From the NCBI RefSeq assembly GCF_002022665.1, contig NZ_CP019788.1, positions 806,001 to 870,000 of the forward strand: 64,000 nt of DNA, written 5' to 3'. Each line of letters opens with the position of its first letter. Position 1 is the first letter of the stretch. Of the stretch, positions 31,914 through 42,855 are shown one piece after another. Source of the DNA: Bartonella sp. JB63. Lineage in GTDB: Bacteria; Pseudomonadota; Alphaproteobacteria; Rhizobiales; Rhizobiaceae. Both the position numbers and the translations under genes were made by a program. A model generated the notes under the pieces. That model was not told the DNA's origin. It worked only from the letters and a program-made list of their open reading frames with translations, and searched no databases.

Positions 31914-32762
31914 ATGTACTATAAGCGTAACATGAAAAAAAATACACCTAAAGATTCTCATTATGCTCGCCTTCGTCGCCAATATCGGGATACAAAAGAT
32001 TTTCTTTTCCGATCTTCAACACCTCTAAAACAACGATCTATCCCATCAAAGAAAGAAAAGATTTACCTTTATGGTATCCATCCAGTCTATGCAGCACTTA
32101 AGAATCGTCGAAGAATTTTGAGACATCTGTATGCTACACCAAACGCCTTAAAACGTCTCAATATAAACGAATCAAATCTATTATGTCCTATAACCTTATG
32201 CTTACCTAAAAAACTGGAAGCATTTGTTGGAAACGCAGTTGTTCATCAAGGACTTGTCTTAGAAACTGAAGCTTTAAAAGCACACTCTTTATCAGAACTG
32301 GCAAATACGGATCTTATTATTGTCATGGATCAAATTACTGATCCCCACAATGTTGGTGCTATTATGCGTTCTGCAGTAGCCTTTAAAGCTGGAGCAATCA
32401 TTACGACTAATCGCCATTCACCACAAGAAAGCGGCGTCCTTGCCAAAGCAGCTTCTGGAGCTTTAGAATTCATTGAGTACATCACAGTAAAAAATCTCTC
32501 TCAAGCACTTAAAGAGCTTAACCAAATGAACTTTATTAGCTTTGGACTTGATTCAGAAGGTGAATTACCCTTAGAAACAGCGTTAACAGGCAATAAAATA
32601 GCTCTTGTTTTAGGAGCAGAAGGTAAAGGTCTACGCCAAAAAACACGAGAAACTGTCTACACATTGGCTCGTCTTGATATGCCTGGAGATATTAAATCAT
32701 TAAATGTTTCAAACGCTGCAACAATTGCACTTTATGCAGCTCATAAATACCTTAGACAATAA
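31914..32762 (+). CDS. rlmB: 23S rRNA (guanosine-2'-O-)-methyltransferase, RlmB/TrmH family
   Basis: This SPOUT-class enzyme methylates the ribose of a guanosine, in RlmB G2251 of 23S rRNA, using SAM. The 282-residue product has a basic N-terminal extension (residues 1-45) and a substrate-binding domain starting at IYLYGIHPVYAALKNRRR. The catalytic knot has the three family motifs: DPHNVGAIMRSA, IALVLGAEGKGLRQ and SLNVSNAATIALY. The start may be ATG 31914 or ATG 31932, as neither has a good ribosome binding site. It is divergent from the tRNA-tuf array, a common Rhizobiales arrangement, and convergent with the ATP12 gene, 11 bp away. RlmB versus a tRNA-specific TrmH paralogue is not fully decidable. 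Confidence 0.9.
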   Translation: MYYKRNMKKNTPKDSHYARLRRQYRDTKDFLFRSSTPLKQRSIPSKKEKIYLYGIHPVYAALKNRRRILRHLYATPNALKRLNINESNLLCPITLCLPKKLEAFVGNAVVHQGLVLETEALKAHSLSELANTDLIIVMDQITDPHNVGAIMRSAVAFKAGAIITTNRHSPQESGVLAKAASGALEFIEYITVKNLSQALKELNQMNFISFGLDSEGELPLETALTGNKIALVLGAEGKGLRQKTRETVYTLARLDMPGDIKSLNVSNAATIALYAAHKYLRQ

Positions 32763-32773
32763 TTTTTTATTAC

Positions 32774-33571
32774 CTATACGTAAAAAGAAGAAAATTTCAT
32801 AGCAATGACCGTAGCAGCTGCATCAAATTCTACCTTTTTATGAGCACGACGAGTTACTGTCTCTTCATCTTTTCCCCAGTGTTCCATTGTCCAATCTTCA
32901 TCTAAATGCGCAATAGTCCAAGCATCATCTGGAGAAATCTTCTTCTCAGCTACAGCAAAAGTGATAAGGGCCGACCCTGTTAAAGTAGTCATAGAATAAA
33001 ATGCAGCTAGCACATAAGGAGACTCTATCTTGCGCAAATAATTACTCACTGCTTGAATAGACTCAGGTGGTTGTTCGATATGCATAAGTCCTTCTGCTAA
33101 ATTAAAACGTGCACCCAATTTTTCTTCTGCCCAATCAAGTAAAAAATTCCATTTTTCAGATTGCCGTTCTACCAGTTCTTTCGGAGTTTGTGCACGATAA
33201 AAAATCATATCACATGCAACAAAACGTAACAAATCTTCAAAAATAATTTGCATATTGTCAATTATACCATCAATAACGGTGTTAACTAAACGCGTAATTG
33301 GCATTTTCGCTGGATCAATCACTTCCTTTTGCATAGTAAATTCCTGTGCTACTAACACAGCAAGCTTCTTTACCGGTATAAAAAAATCACGTTTTGCAGG
33401 TGTTTTTAATGGATGCCCATCCAATAAAATAGAAAAATTTTCCTCTTTACAGATGACATCTACTTTTTCATAAAATCGCTTAGGTAATGACTGACATAAT
33501 AATTTCTGAGAATGACGAAGAGAATTATTCTTATCCGATAATCTATCAACATCATTTAAAATTTCACGCAT
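32774..33571 (-). CDS. ATP12 family F1-ATPase assembly chaperone
   Basis: ATP12 proteins bind free F1 alpha subunits before their assembly into ATP synthase. They occur in mitochondria and alphaproteobacteria. The 265-residue product has the typical beta-barrel segment (RFYEKVDVICKEENFSILLDGHPLKTPAK), then PAKMPITRLVNTVIDGI, and the helical C-terminal part with SALITFAVAEKKISPDDAWTIAHLDEDW. Length is normal. In relatives it is near an rluC-type gene and a HAD hydrolase. The former lies upstream on the same strand, while the latter is missing from the 600-bp gap between them. Confidence 0.92.
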   Translation of the reverse strand: MREILNDVDRLSDKNNSLRHSQKLLCQSLPKRFYEKVDVICKEENFSILLDGHPLKTPAKRDFFIPVKKLAVLVAQEFTMQKEVIDPAKMPITRLVNTVIDGIIDNMQIIFEDLLRFVACDMIFYRAQTPKELVERQSEKWNFLLDWAEEKLGARFNLAEGLMHIEQPPESIQAVSNYLRKIESPYVLAAFYSMTTLTGSALITFAVAEKKISPDDAWTIAHLDEDWTMEHWGKDEETVTRRAHKKVEFDAAATVIAMKFSSFYV

Positions 33572-34170
33572 TGCGTTCTTACCTTATAATATTCCCAATA
33601 ACTTTACTAAAGTTTTTAGCATAAAATTTACAACCACTTGCCACAAAATACTATACAACAATTTAAACATACCAACTGATACTCAAGTATTATGCACATT
33701 TAACTATTAATAGTCTTTGTACTATGTATTTCTGAATAATCTCAACACCAATTGGTAAACTCTTATAATCATTGATTTACAACTCTATTCCTTAAATATT
33801 TTTCATATAACAGTGTATATAACATAATCCTCCAATAAACATGTGATCAAATCGCAGACAATAATATAATTTTATAGAAAATTAAAATTCTCAAAAAATA
33901 TAAAACTTTTGATCTATAAAATCATTCATTTGTTTACATTTCATTCATTTGTTTACATTTAAAGAGAATATTTGATATTGTAATTTTTTGTTCTAAACAC
34001 AGACTTTAGATTAATTGATAAAGTTGCTTCTTTATAAAGATGAAAATATACTATAAGAGAATCTTAAATAAGAAAATATTACTCTAGTTGAGGTGCTCAT
34101 TTAAAGAGAAAAAAATAAATTACCTTTATAAATCAATTTAATTATAAAGATAAGATATGGATTTTTTCTA
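33572..34170. other. Intergenic region without gene, contains a tandem repeat
   Basis: These 599 AT-rich bp lie between the pseudouridine synthase and ATP12 genes. In several Rhizobiales a HAD-family phosphatase gene lies here. I looked for its DxDGT motif on the minus strand and found none. The only structure seen is the 19-bp tandem repeat at 33922-33959. Confidence 0.6.
33922..33959. repeat. Two-copy tandem repeat, 19-bp unit
   Basis: A 19-bp unit (TCATTCATTTGTTTACATT) occurs twice without mismatch, at 33922-33940 and 33941-33959, in non-coding DNA. Confidence 0.9.
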
Positions 34171-35157
34171 TTATTCTGTATCACCATCGATTTCATTAAA
34201 AGCAAAAAGATTAAAACTTTGCACCATATGAGGTGGTAAAGGTGCAGTAATATCTAAGATACCTCCTGAAGGATGAGGTATACGAATACGACGAGCATGA
34301 AGATGAAGTCGATTTTGTATTCCTCTTGGCAATTCCCAATTATTATCAGAAAAAAAATATTTTGAATCGCCAATAATCGGATGATTGATATGAGCAGCAT
34401 GAACACGTAACTGATGTGTTCTACCTGTATAAGGTTCCATTTCAAGCCAAGAAAGAGATTTTCCTCGTGTATCCAAAACACGATAATAAGAAACTGCGTG
34501 GCTAGAATCTGTCTGTCTACGTTCACAAACACGCATTTTATCGGCTTGTGTAGTTATTATTTCCCTAACCATCCATGTTGAAATTTTATCCTGCTTTTTC
34601 CTAGGCACTCCCCGTACCAATGCCCAATAAATCTTCTTTGTTTCTCGTGCTCTAAAAGCAGCAGTCAAAGCCTGCGCTGCTCCTCTTGACCGCGCAACAA
34701 CAAGAACGCCTGATGTTTCACGATCAAGGCGATGAACTAATCGCGGTTTTTCACCTTTTTTATTGCGCCACGCTTCAAGCATACTATCAACATGACACGT
34801 CAAACCAGAGCCACCCTGTACAGCTAAACCTGCTGGTTTATTAAAAACAAAAATTTTTGAATCTTCGTAAAGAAGTATATTTTTTAAGGTTATTCTATCA
34901 TTCTGTCTACAAATGGTTTGATTGATTACAGGAAAGCTATCATTTTCATTAATAAACAAAGGGGGAACACGGATAGACTGTCCTACGATAAGACGCATAT
35001 CATTTTTAACACGTCCACCATCAACTCGTATCTGTCCAGAACGTAGAAGCTTTTGTAAATATCCAAATCCAACATTTGGGTAATATATCTTAAACCAGCG
35101 ATCTAAGCGCATTCCATTTTCATCTGCTTCAACCTTTTTTATTTTTATACCCACCAT
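34171..35157 (-). CDS. RluA/RluC-family pseudouridine synthase
   Basis: The enzyme isomerises uridine to pseudouridine in rRNA. RluC modifies positions 955, 2504 and 2580 of 23S rRNA in E. coli. The 328-residue product from ATG 35157 (MVGIKIKKVEADENGMRLDRWF) has an N-terminal S4 RNA-binding domain (about residues 15-75). The catalytic domain carries the motif HRLDRETSGVLVVAR, with the essential aspartate in HRLD. The C-terminal block YTGRTHQLRVHAAHINHPIIGD is present. A GAGAG box supports this start, while the frame extends to 35229 without family support. RluC is the likely ortholog, but RluD-like specificity is not excluded. Confidence 0.9.
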   Translation of the reverse strand: MVGIKIKKVEADENGMRLDRWFKIYYPNVGFGYLQKLLRSGQIRVDGGRVKNDMRLIVGQSIRVPPLFINENDSFPVINQTICRQNDRITLKNILLYEDSKIFVFNKPAGLAVQGGSGLTCHVDSMLEAWRNKKGEKPRLVHRLDRETSGVLVVARSRGAAQALTAAFRARETKKIYWALVRGVPRKKQDKISTWMVREIITTQADKMRVCERRQTDSSHAVSYYRVLDTRGKSLSWLEMEPYTGRTHQLRVHAAHINHPIIGDSKYFFSDNNWELPRGIQNRLHLHARRIRIPHPSGGILDITAPLPPHMVQSFNLFAFNEIDGDTE

Positions 35158-35378
35158 AACAGCTCTCTTACCATAAAAATCACTTTGGCTATTAGCATTC
35201 TTCTCCTGCTGTATTAAAATAAACAACAATCTTATAAATTGGCATTATATCACGCTGCATTACAATTCGTATTCAAAATTGCATTCTCTTACCGCATAAA
35301 TTTTATTAGTTTCAAGGATTGTGACTGGTCACAATATTCAGGAAAATTTTGTGATTATATTATTGGAGATAATCATCT

Positions 35379-37166
35379 GTGTCTTTATTTAAAATTTATG
35401 CTCGTGTTCTTTCTTATCTAAACAAAGAAAAAAATGCATCCATTTTAATCTGTTCGGCTAATCTTACTTTAGCTATAATTACGATCGTGGAACCTATTTT
35501 ATTTGGACATGTCATTGATGCAATCGCAGATAAGTCCGGAATTATTCCTACCCTCACAACTTGGATAGGTTTTGGTATTTTTAATATTATTGCCTATGTC
35601 CTTGTAGCACGCAGCGCTGATCGCTTAGCACATAGACGCCGCTTAACTGTTTTAACAGAATCCTTCGAACGTATCATTACTATGCCACTAATCTGGCATC
35701 AACAAAGAGGAACTTCTAATGCTCTTCATACATTACTACGTGCAATAGATTCTATGTCAATCATATGGCTTGACTTTATGCGTCAGCATCTCTCAACTCT
35801 TGTTACATTATTTGTCCTAGTGCCCATAGCTTTTAAAATGAATTGGCGTCTTTCAATAGTCTTGCTTGTTCTTGCTATTATCTATGTATTAATTGCACGT
35901 TTAGTGATGCAAAAAACAAAAGATGGACAAGCAGCTGTAGAGCGTTACCACCATGACCTTTTTAAACATATCAGTGATTCAATTTCCAATGTTTCCATTG
36001 TACAAAGTTATAATCGAATAATAGAAGAAACCTCAGCACTTCATAAACACGCAGCTGATCTTCTTAAAGTCCAAAATCCTGTTTTAAATTGGTGGGCTCT
36101 TGCTAGCGGATTAAATCGAATGGCCTCAACCATTTCCATAGTATGTGTCCTTCTTCTGGGTGCATTTTTTGTAACAAAAGGTCAAGTACGAGTAGGAGAA
36201 GTTGTTGCTTTTGTTGGATTTGCTCAGTTAATGATTAATCGTCTTGATCAAATTAGCAATTTTATCAATTTAGCTATATCTTTACAGGCAAAACTAAAAG
36301 ATTTTTTTGAAATGGAAGACTCTACTTTTCACATCAATAAATCAGACAACCTTCCTTCTCTTCAAAATGTCAAAGGTACAATCGAGTTTCATCATGTTTC
36401 TTATAAATTTCTAAATTCTTCTCAAGGTGTTTTCGATATTTCGTTTAAAGTTAAAGCAGGACAAACCGTTGCAATTGTAGGGCCAACAGGTGCTGGAAAG
36501 ACAACTTTAATTAATTTGCTTCAACGTGTGTACGATCCTACAATTGGACACATTAGCATTGATGGAATCGATATACGCACAATTAATCGTGAATCTTTAC
36601 GCAAAGCCTTAGCAACAGTCTTTCAAGATTCTGGTCTTTTTAACCGTAGTATTCGCGATAATATTTCGATAGGCAAAACTACTGCAACAGATGAAGAAAT
36701 TTACGAAGCTGCAAAGATAGCTGCTGCTCATGATTTTATTCTAAGAAAAAATGATTGTTACAATACATTAGTTGGTGAGCGAGGCTCACAATTATCAGGT
36801 GGAGAAAGGCAACGATTAGCAATTGCACGTGCTATCTTAAAAAATGCACCCATCCTTATTTTAGATGAAGCAACAAGTGCTCTTGATGTTGAAACGGAAG
36901 CTCATGTTAAAAATGCTATTGATTGTGTAAGTCAAAACCGCACTACTTTTGTTATAGCACATCGTCTTTCAACAGTTCGCAATGCTGATCTTATATTATT
37001 TTTAGATCATGGCCGTTTAATTGAAAAAGGTAGTTTTCAAGAACTGATCAGTAAAGGTGGTCGCTTCTATAAATTACTACAAACTGGTGGATTAAATATT
37101 GATCAAGAAACAATAAAAACAAAAGATGAAAATGTAGTGACATTGCACAAAGCCATTGCATCATAA
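35379..37166 (+). CDS. ndvA: Cyclic beta-1,2-glucan ABC exporter, NdvA/ChvA type
   Basis: NdvA/ChvA exports cyclic beta-1,2-glucan to the periplasm in Rhizobiales, where the glucan matters for host interaction. The 595-residue product is a half-transporter with six membrane segments in residues about 20-300. The ATPase domain has Walker A GPTGAGKTT near residue 368, signature LSGGERQ near 472, and Walker B ILILDEATSALD near 490. The opening MSLFKIYARVLSYLNKEK matches the NdvA group better than MsbA. The start is GTG 35379, with a GGAG box about 10 bases upstream. The glucan synthase gene is not in the window, so function is inferred from the family. Confidence 0.9.
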   Translation: MSLFKIYARVLSYLNKEKNASILICSANLTLAIITIVEPILFGHVIDAIADKSGIIPTLTTWIGFGIFNIIAYVLVARSADRLAHRRRLTVLTESFERIITMPLIWHQQRGTSNALHTLLRAIDSMSIIWLDFMRQHLSTLVTLFVLVPIAFKMNWRLSIVLLVLAIIYVLIARLVMQKTKDGQAAVERYHHDLFKHISDSISNVSIVQSYNRIIEETSALHKHAADLLKVQNPVLNWWALASGLNRMASTISIVCVLLLGAFFVTKGQVRVGEVVAFVGFAQLMINRLDQISNFINLAISLQAKLKDFFEMEDSTFHINKSDNLPSLQNVKGTIEFHHVSYKFLNSSQGVFDISFKVKAGQTVAIVGPTGAGKTTLINLLQRVYDPTIGHISIDGIDIRTINRESLRKALATVFQDSGLFNRSIRDNISIGKTTATDEEIYEAAKIAAAHDFILRKNDCYNTLVGERGSQLSGGERQRLAIARAILKNAPILILDEATSALDVETEAHVKNAIDCVSQNRTTFVIAHRLSTVRNADLILFLDHGRLIEKGSFQELISKGGRFYKLLQTGGLNIDQETIKTKDENVVTLHKAIAS

Positions 37167-37220
37167 AATTGTTTCTTTCTGTATCTTTAAATAAAAACCT
37201 AATTTAACGATATATAATTT

Positions 37221-37238
37221 AACTTTTCTTAAAAAGTT
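37221..37238. terminator. Possible bidirectional terminator between ndvA and alaS
   Basis: The inverted repeat AACTTTT and AAAAGTT around a 4-base loop lies in the 102-bp convergent gap. It is AT-only apart from two pairs, so it would be weak. It is listed because the position is right. Confidence 0.3.
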
Positions 37239-37268
37239 GAAATATAAAACACACAATAAGAATAAAAA

Positions 37269-39932
37269 CTACCCTTTAAGAAAAGCTTTTAACGCCGTAA
37301 TCGCTTCATCAGCTTTATCTCCTTTGGAACCACCAGCCTGCGCCATATCAGGGCGTCCACCACCACCTTGACCACCAAGAACAGTGGAAACAACGTGCAC
37401 TAAATCAACAGCATTCAACATATTTGTTAAATCATCAGTAACTCCAACAACAACGCTTCCTTTACCATCTTCCAAAACACTAATGAAAGCAACTACTCCA
37501 GATTTAATTTGCTTTTTTCCAGAATCTACCAAAGTTTTAAGATCCCGTACTGCAATATTTCTAAGAACACCTCCCATAAAAGAAATGCCATTAATAACTG
37601 TAATATTCTCTTTTCTATCCTGTAAAGCCCCACCATTCAGAACAACATTCTTACGTGCATCATTCAATTCTTTTTCAAGTTTACGACGATTATCAAATAA
37701 ATTCCTTACACGTTCTTCCACATTAGCAGGAGAAGCTTTTAAAAAACTAGCAATTTCACAAATTCTCTTATCTTGTTGACATAGATAGAGACGTGCATTT
37801 GTACCTGTTAAAGCTTCAATACGACGAACTCCAGACGCTACAGAACTTTCAGCAACTATATGAATCAAACCAATATCACCTGTTCTCTGTACGTGCGTAC
37901 CTCCACAAAGCTCAATTGACCAATGCTTTTTTAATTCTGTTGGTTCACATCTCTCTCCCATAAAAACAACACGAACTTCATCGCTATATTTTTCACCAAA
38001 TAATGCTATTGCCCCTTCAAAAATTGCATCATCCAGCACCATAAGCCGAGTTGTTATCTTACTATTTTGCAACACAATATCATTTGCCAAATCTTCTACT
38101 CTTTTTAGTTCCTCTGACGAAATTGGCTTCGGATGAGAAAAATCAAAACGCAACCGATCAGGAGATACTAAAGACCCCTTCTGAGCAACATGAGGTCCTA
38201 ATATACGACGCAAAGCTTCATGCAATAAATGGGTAGCAGAATGATTAGCACGAATTTTCCTACGACGCTCAGAATTAACGATAAGTTCTACACAATCAAA
38301 TATCTTTGCTTGACCAGATTTAACTTCTCCAATGTGAATAAAAATACCATCACCCTTTTTCTGGGTATCATGCACTTCAAAAACAAATGACTCACCAGAA
38401 ATAACACCACTATCACCTATCTGCCCACCAGACTCAGCATAAAAAGGTGTCTGATTGACAACAAGCATAGCATCTTGTCCTGAAGAAATATGATTAACAA
38501 TTTTACCATCACAAACAAGAGCCGTAATAACACCTTCAGCCTTTTCTGTTTCATAACCTAAAAATTCTGTAGTTCCTACCTGATCATGAACAGAAAACCA
38601 AATTGTTTCTGTTATTGATGCACCAGAACCAGACCAACTGGCACGATTTTCCGCTTTCTGAAGCTCCATTGCTTTTTCAAAAGTACCAATATCAACAGAT
38701 ATTCCACGACGTCGAAGAACATCTTGCGTCAAATCGAGTGGAAAACCATATGTATCATAAAGTTTAAAGGCAACCTCACCATCAAAATGATCACCTTCCT
38801 TAAGATCAGTGCTTGCCTCATTTAATAGACTAAGTCCCCGCTCAAGAGTTCTATGAAAACGTGTTTCTTCCAACTTCAAGATTTCTGAAATTAAGGATTC
38901 AGCACGGACTAATTCGGGATAAGCTTGCCCCATTTCGCGAATTAAAACAGGCAAAAGATTCCCCATTAATGACTCTTTAGCACTAAGAAAATGAGCATGA
39001 CGCATAGCACGACGCATAATACGACGCAAAACATATCCTCGACCTTCATTGGAAGGAAGAACACCATCAGAAATCAAAAATGCTGAAGAACGGAGATGAT
39101 CAACAATAACACGATGACTAGCAATAAACTCACCCGTTGCCTCTACTCCTGTTATCTCCTGTGAAGCATGAATTAATTTACAAAAAAGATCAATATCATA
39201 ATTATCATGAACACCTTGTAAAACAGCTGCAATGCGCTCTAATCCCATACCAGTATCAATAGAAGGACAAGGTAGTTCAATTCGCTCTTCTTTATTAATC
39301 TGTTCATATTGCATAAAAACAAGATTCCAAATTTCAATAAAGCGATCGCCATCTTCATTAGCACTTCCCGGAGGCCCCCCTAAAATTTCATCGCCATGAT
39401 CATAAAAAATTTCTGAACAAGGACCACAGGGACCTGTATCCCCCATTGACCAAAAATTATCATTGGTTGCAATACGGATAATTTTTTCGTCGGGAAGTCC
39501 CGAAATTTTACGCCATAATTCAGCAGCAACATTATCAGTATGATAAACTGTAACCAACAATTTATCTTTCGAAAGACAAAACTCTTTGGTTAAAAAATTC
39601 CATGCAAAAAAAATTGCTTCTTCTTTAAAATAATCGCCAAAAGAAAAATTCCCAAGCATTTCAAAAAAAGTATGATGACGCGCTGTATAACCGACATTAT
39701 CAAGATCATTATGCTTTCCACCCGCACGGACACATTTTTGTGCTGTTGTTGCCCGTTTATAAGGATATTGTTCAAGCCCAGTAAAAACGTTTTTAAACTG
39801 AACCATTCCTGCATTTGTAAACATCAATGTAGGATCATTGCGCGGAACTAGTGGACTCGAAGAAAGAATTTCATGTCCATTACGATAAAAATAATCCAGA
39901 AAAGTCGACCGGATACTATTAACGCTATTCAT
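37269..39932 (-). CDS. alaS: Alanyl-tRNA synthetase
   Basis: AlaRS charges tRNA-Ala and edits mischarged serine and glycine. The 887-residue product has the class II catalytic domain ([41 protein letters not shown]) and the tRNA-recognition helices. The editing domain has zinc-ligand motifs [11 protein letters not shown] and CGGTHV. The C-Ala domain has the glycine-rich [16 protein letters not shown] near the end. Length is standard. It follows recA on the same strand with a 188-bp gap. The recA-alaS neighbourhood is common in Rhizobiales. Confidence 0.98.
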   Translation of the reverse strand: MNSVNSIRSTFLDYFYRNGHEILSSSPLVPRNDPTLMFTNAGMVQFKNVFTGLEQYPYKRATTAQKCVRAGGKHNDLDNVGYTARHHTFFEMLGNFSFGDYFKEEAIFFAWNFLTKEFCLSKDKLLVTVYHTDNVAAELWRKISGLPDEKIIRIATNDNFWSMGDTGPCGPCSEIFYDHGDEILGGPPGSANEDGDRFIEIWNLVFMQYEQINKEERIELPCPSIDTGMGLERIAAVLQGVHDNYDIDLFCKLIHASQEITGVEATGEFIASHRVIVDHLRSSAFLISDGVLPSNEGRGYVLRRIMRRAMRHAHFLSAKESLMGNLLPVLIREMGQAYPELVRAESLISEILKLEETRFHRTLERGLSLLNEASTDLKEGDHFDGEVAFKLYDTYGFPLDLTQDVLRRRGISVDIGTFEKAMELQKAENRASWSGSGASITETIWFSVHDQVGTTEFLGYETEKAEGVITALVCDGKIVNHISSGQDAMLVVNQTPFYAESGGQIGDSGVISGESFVFEVHDTQKKGDGIFIHIGEVKSGQAKIFDCVELIVNSERRRKIRANHSATHLLHEALRRILGPHVAQKGSLVSPDRLRFDFSHPKPISSEELKRVEDLANDIVLQNSKITTRLMVLDDAIFEGAIALFGEKYSDEVRVVFMGERCEPTELKKHWSIELCGGTHVQRTGDIGLIHIVAESSVASGVRRIEALTGTNARLYLCQQDKRICEIASFLKASPANVEERVRNLFDNRRKLEKELNDARKNVVLNGGALQDRKENITVINGISFMGGVLRNIAVRDLKTLVDSGKKQIKSGVVAFISVLEDGKGSVVVGVTDDLTNMLNAVDLVHVVSTVLGGQGGGGRPDMAQAGGSKGDKADEAITALKAFLKG

Positions 39933-40120
39933 ATTTACACCTGTAAAGTACAGTACAAAATCGCAAAAACCAAATCACTGCCTAATGCAGCGCTTTTTTG
40001 CTAATTTTAGAGCTATTTAATCAAAATAGAAATATTTTCTCAGAAAAATAAAAAGCTAATGATTTTATATTTCAAAATTCTAACAAATAAAAAAGGAATC
40101 CTATTCAAACTAATACTTTA

Positions 40121-41164
40121 TCAGATTGATTCATCGCCTTCTACACTTTCTGATCCAGCATTTTCTAACAATTCAATTGCAATCAAACCAGCATTCTGGC
40201 GTAAAGCTGTTTCAATCTCAGCAGCTATCTCTGCATGTTCACGCAAAAACTGCTTTGCATTTTCACGCCCTTGCCCTAAACGTTGAGAATTATAAGAAAA
40301 CCATGAACCAGATTTGTCTACAAGACCAACTTTAACACCTAAATCTATCAATTCTCCTAATTTAGAAATGCCCTCACCATAAATAATATCAAATTCAACT
40401 TGCTTGAATGGAGGCGCTAATTTATTTTTCACGACTTTAACACGTGTTTGATTTCCAATCACTGTATCACGATCCTTAATAGCCCCAATGCGACGAATAT
40501 CTAAACGAACAGAGGCATAAAATTTTAAAGCATTTCCACCTGTCGTTGTTTCAGGAGAACCAAACATCACACCAATTTTCATACGAATTTGATTGATAAA
40601 AATAACCATACAGTTAGAGCGAAAAATCGATGCTGTTAATTTTCGTAATGCTTGACTCATCAACCTTGCTTGTAAGCCAGGTAAAGCATCTCCCATTTCA
40701 CCATCAATTTCTGCACGTGGAGTCAAAGCTGCCACTGAATCAACAACAAGCACATCAACTGCACCAGAACGAACAAGTGTCTCTGTAATTTCCAATGCTT
40801 GCTCACCAGTATCTGGCTGAGAAATAAAGAGATTTTCTAAATCAACACCAAGTTTACGTGCATAAATAGGATCAAGAGCATGTTCTGCATCGATAAAAGC
40901 ACAAATCCCACCATTTTTCTGTGCCTCAGCAATAGAATGAAGAGCTAGTGTTGTTTTACCAGAACTTTCTGGCCCATAAATCTCAATAATACGTCCTTTT
41001 GGTAACCCACCTACCCCCAAAGCAATATCCAAAGACAACGAGCCAGTTGAAACCGTCTCAATTTCAATAATTTGCTCTTTCTGCCCAAGACGCATAATTG
41101 AGCCTTTACCAAATGAACGTTCAATCTGTGAAAGAGCAGCCTCTAAAGCTTTTGTTTTATCCAC
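40121..41164 (-). CDS. recA: Recombinase RecA
   Basis: RecA forms filaments on single-stranded DNA, catalyses strand exchange and activates SOS repressor cleavage. The 347-residue product has the P loop GPESSGKT at 64-71, the Walker [16 protein letters not shown], the L2-loop region [17 protein letters not shown], and a short acidic C-terminus (ESVEGDESI). The start is GTG 41164, with an AAGGAT box upstream. I looked for the alphaproteobacterial SOS box GTTC-N7-GTTC upstream and did not find a clean copy. Confidence 0.98.
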   Translation of the reverse strand: MDKTKALEAALSQIERSFGKGSIMRLGQKEQIIEIETVSTGSLSLDIALGVGGLPKGRIIEIYGPESSGKTTLALHSIAEAQKNGGICAFIDAEHALDPIYARKLGVDLENLFISQPDTGEQALEITETLVRSGAVDVLVVDSVAALTPRAEIDGEMGDALPGLQARLMSQALRKLTASIFRSNCMVIFINQIRMKIGVMFGSPETTTGGNALKFYASVRLDIRRIGAIKDRDTVIGNQTRVKVVKNKLAPPFKQVEFDIIYGEGISKLGELIDLGVKVGLVDKSGSWFSYNSQRLGQGRENAKQFLREHAEIAAEIETALRQNAGLIAIELLENAGSESVEGDESI

Positions 41165-41526
41165 AACTATATCCTTAGTGAGTTATGACAAATTTGAAAT
41201 ACAATATACTGTTCTCTACGCTTAATTAAAGCCTCGAATTTGAATGTTCACAGACTATTTTTTATTCTTAGTGGACTCAACATTACTAGACACTCTCCAC
41301 TAAAAAGCAACTACGTTTCCTTCTATTGATAAGATATTGAAGACAACAGTTTGCACAATAAATTTATACACTGTTAATACCTCTTCTTAAAATAAAGAAA
41401 ACATTCGTTTATTACATAAAATAGTAATAAACTCTTTCAGTATAACCTAGATCTTAAATAAAATTATGATAATATGACTAAATAAAAAATCCATTTAAAA
41501 AATACATTCATATTTTCTTTGAAATC
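41165..41526. other. Intergenic region upstream of recA
   Basis: These 362 AT-rich bp separate rarA and recA and must hold the recA promoter. Two GTTC half-sites occur (around 41213 and 41244) but are 31 bases apart, not the spacing of an SOS box. No other feature was seen. Confidence 0.6.
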
Positions 41527-42846
41527 TTACTTTTGATTAACTCGTTTTTGTCGTAACTTCTTCCACCACTCAAGACGTTTCGCAATTTCTCGCTCAAAGC
41601 CACGCTCTTGTGGCTGATAATAATTTTGATGCCCAAGTTTTTCAGGAAAATATTCCTGTCCTGAAAAAGCATCTTGTTCATCATGGTCATAACAATAACC
41701 ATGCCCATATCCCTCTTGTTTCATAAATCTTGTAGGAGCATTAAGAATATGCTTAGGAGGAGGCAAAGAACCGTTTTTGCGGGCACTATGCATTGCTGCC
41801 TTATAAGCAAGATAAGTTGCATTTGATTTTGGTGCAGTCGCAATATAAAGACATGCTTGCACAAGGGCTAATTCTCCCTCAGGTGATCCTAGATAAATAT
41901 AAGCATCCTTTGCTGCGTTACAAATCACAAGAGCTTGTGGATCTGCTAAACCAATATCTTCAATTGCTATACGAACCAATCTACGCCCAATATATAAAGG
42001 ATCTTCACCCGCATCAAACATACGTGCAAGATAATAAAGCGCAGCATCAGGATCAGAACCACGAACTGATTTATGTAATGCTGAAATAAGGTTATAATGA
42101 CTATCTCGCCCTTTATCATAAATTGGAGCTCGACGCTGAATAACTGTTTGCAAAGTTTCGGTATTAAACACTTCTTCTGACCGTGCAACGCGCCAGATCT
42201 CTTCCGCTAACATTAAAGCTGCTCTTGCATCACCATCAGACATCCTTATCAAAATTTCTCTAGCATGATCGTCTAAAGGTAGTGATCTTCCCTCTACTTT
42301 TTCAGCACGTTTCAAAAGTGCGTCCAAACTTTCATTATCATGTGAGTGAAAAGTTAAAACACGCGCACGTGAAAGAAGAGCAGCATTAAGTTCAAATGAA
42401 GGATTTTCAGTTGTTGCTCCTACAAGAATTATAGTTCCATCTTCCATAAAAGGTAGAAAACTATCCTGCTGAGCACGATTAAAGCGATGAATTTCATCGA
42501 TAAATAATAACGTCTGACATCCAGACATCAAACGAGCCTGAGCTAGCTCAAAAACTTTCTTTAGTTCCGATATTCCAGTAAAAACAGCAGAAACCTGTTC
42601 AAAAACAAAATTTGTTTCAAGTGCCAACAAACGTGCTATCGTTGTTTTACCTGTACCTGGCGGTCCCCAGAAAATCATGGAACTAAATGAACCAGATTCA
42701 ACCATACGCGAAAGAAAACCTTCCGTTCCAATTAAATGGTTTTGCCCTATAACTTCATTAAGAGAGCGGGGACGTATCCTTTCTGCAAGAGGACGGTTTT
42801 GGTTAACACAAGAATCAAAAGATGAAGAAAAAAAATCTTTACTCAA
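41527..42846 (-). CDS. rarA: Replication-associated recombination protein A (RarA/MgsA)
   Basis: RarA is a AAA+ ATPase of the WRNIP1/Mgs1 family that acts at stalled replication forks. The 439-residue product has Walker A GPPGTGKTT at 61-69 and the sensor/Walker B FIDEIHRFN around 115-123. The RarA-specific C-terminal oligomerisation part has RMFDAGEDPLYIGRRLVRIAIEDIGLAD and PPKHILNAPT. The start is TTG 42846, preceded by GAGGG. It lies 9 bp after the DegP-type gene and is probably cotranscribed with it, an arrangement known in Rhizobiales. Confidence 0.96.
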   Translation of the reverse strand: MSKDFFSSSFDSCVNQNRPLAERIRPRSLNEVIGQNHLIGTEGFLSRMVESGSFSSMIFWGPPGTGKTTIARLLALETNFVFEQVSAVFTGISELKKVFELAQARLMSGCQTLLFIDEIHRFNRAQQDSFLPFMEDGTIILVGATTENPSFELNAALLSRARVLTFHSHDNESLDALLKRAEKVEGRSLPLDDHAREILIRMSDGDARAALMLAEEIWRVARSEEVFNTETLQTVIQRRAPIYDKGRDSHYNLISALHKSVRGSDPDAALYYLARMFDAGEDPLYIGRRLVRIAIEDIGLADPQALVICNAAKDAYIYLGSPEGELALVQACLYIATAPKSNATYLAYKAAMHSARKNGSLPPPKHILNAPTRFMKQEGYGHGYCYDHDEQDAFSGQEYFPEKLGHQNYYQPQERGFEREIAKRLEWWKKLRQKRVNQK

Positions 42847-42855
42847 ATAAAACCC

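Noticed and set aside
33572..34170. Possible HAD-hydrolase relic between the ATP12 and pseudouridine synthase genes
   Set aside because: No DxDGT-like stretch was found on the minus strand in any frame I read. The gap is simply uninformative apart from a tandem repeat.
41165..41300. Possible SOS (LexA) box upstream of recA
   Set aside because: GTTC half-sites at about 41213 and 41244 are 31 bases apart. The alphaproteobacterial box needs GTTC-N7-GTTC and no such pair was seen.
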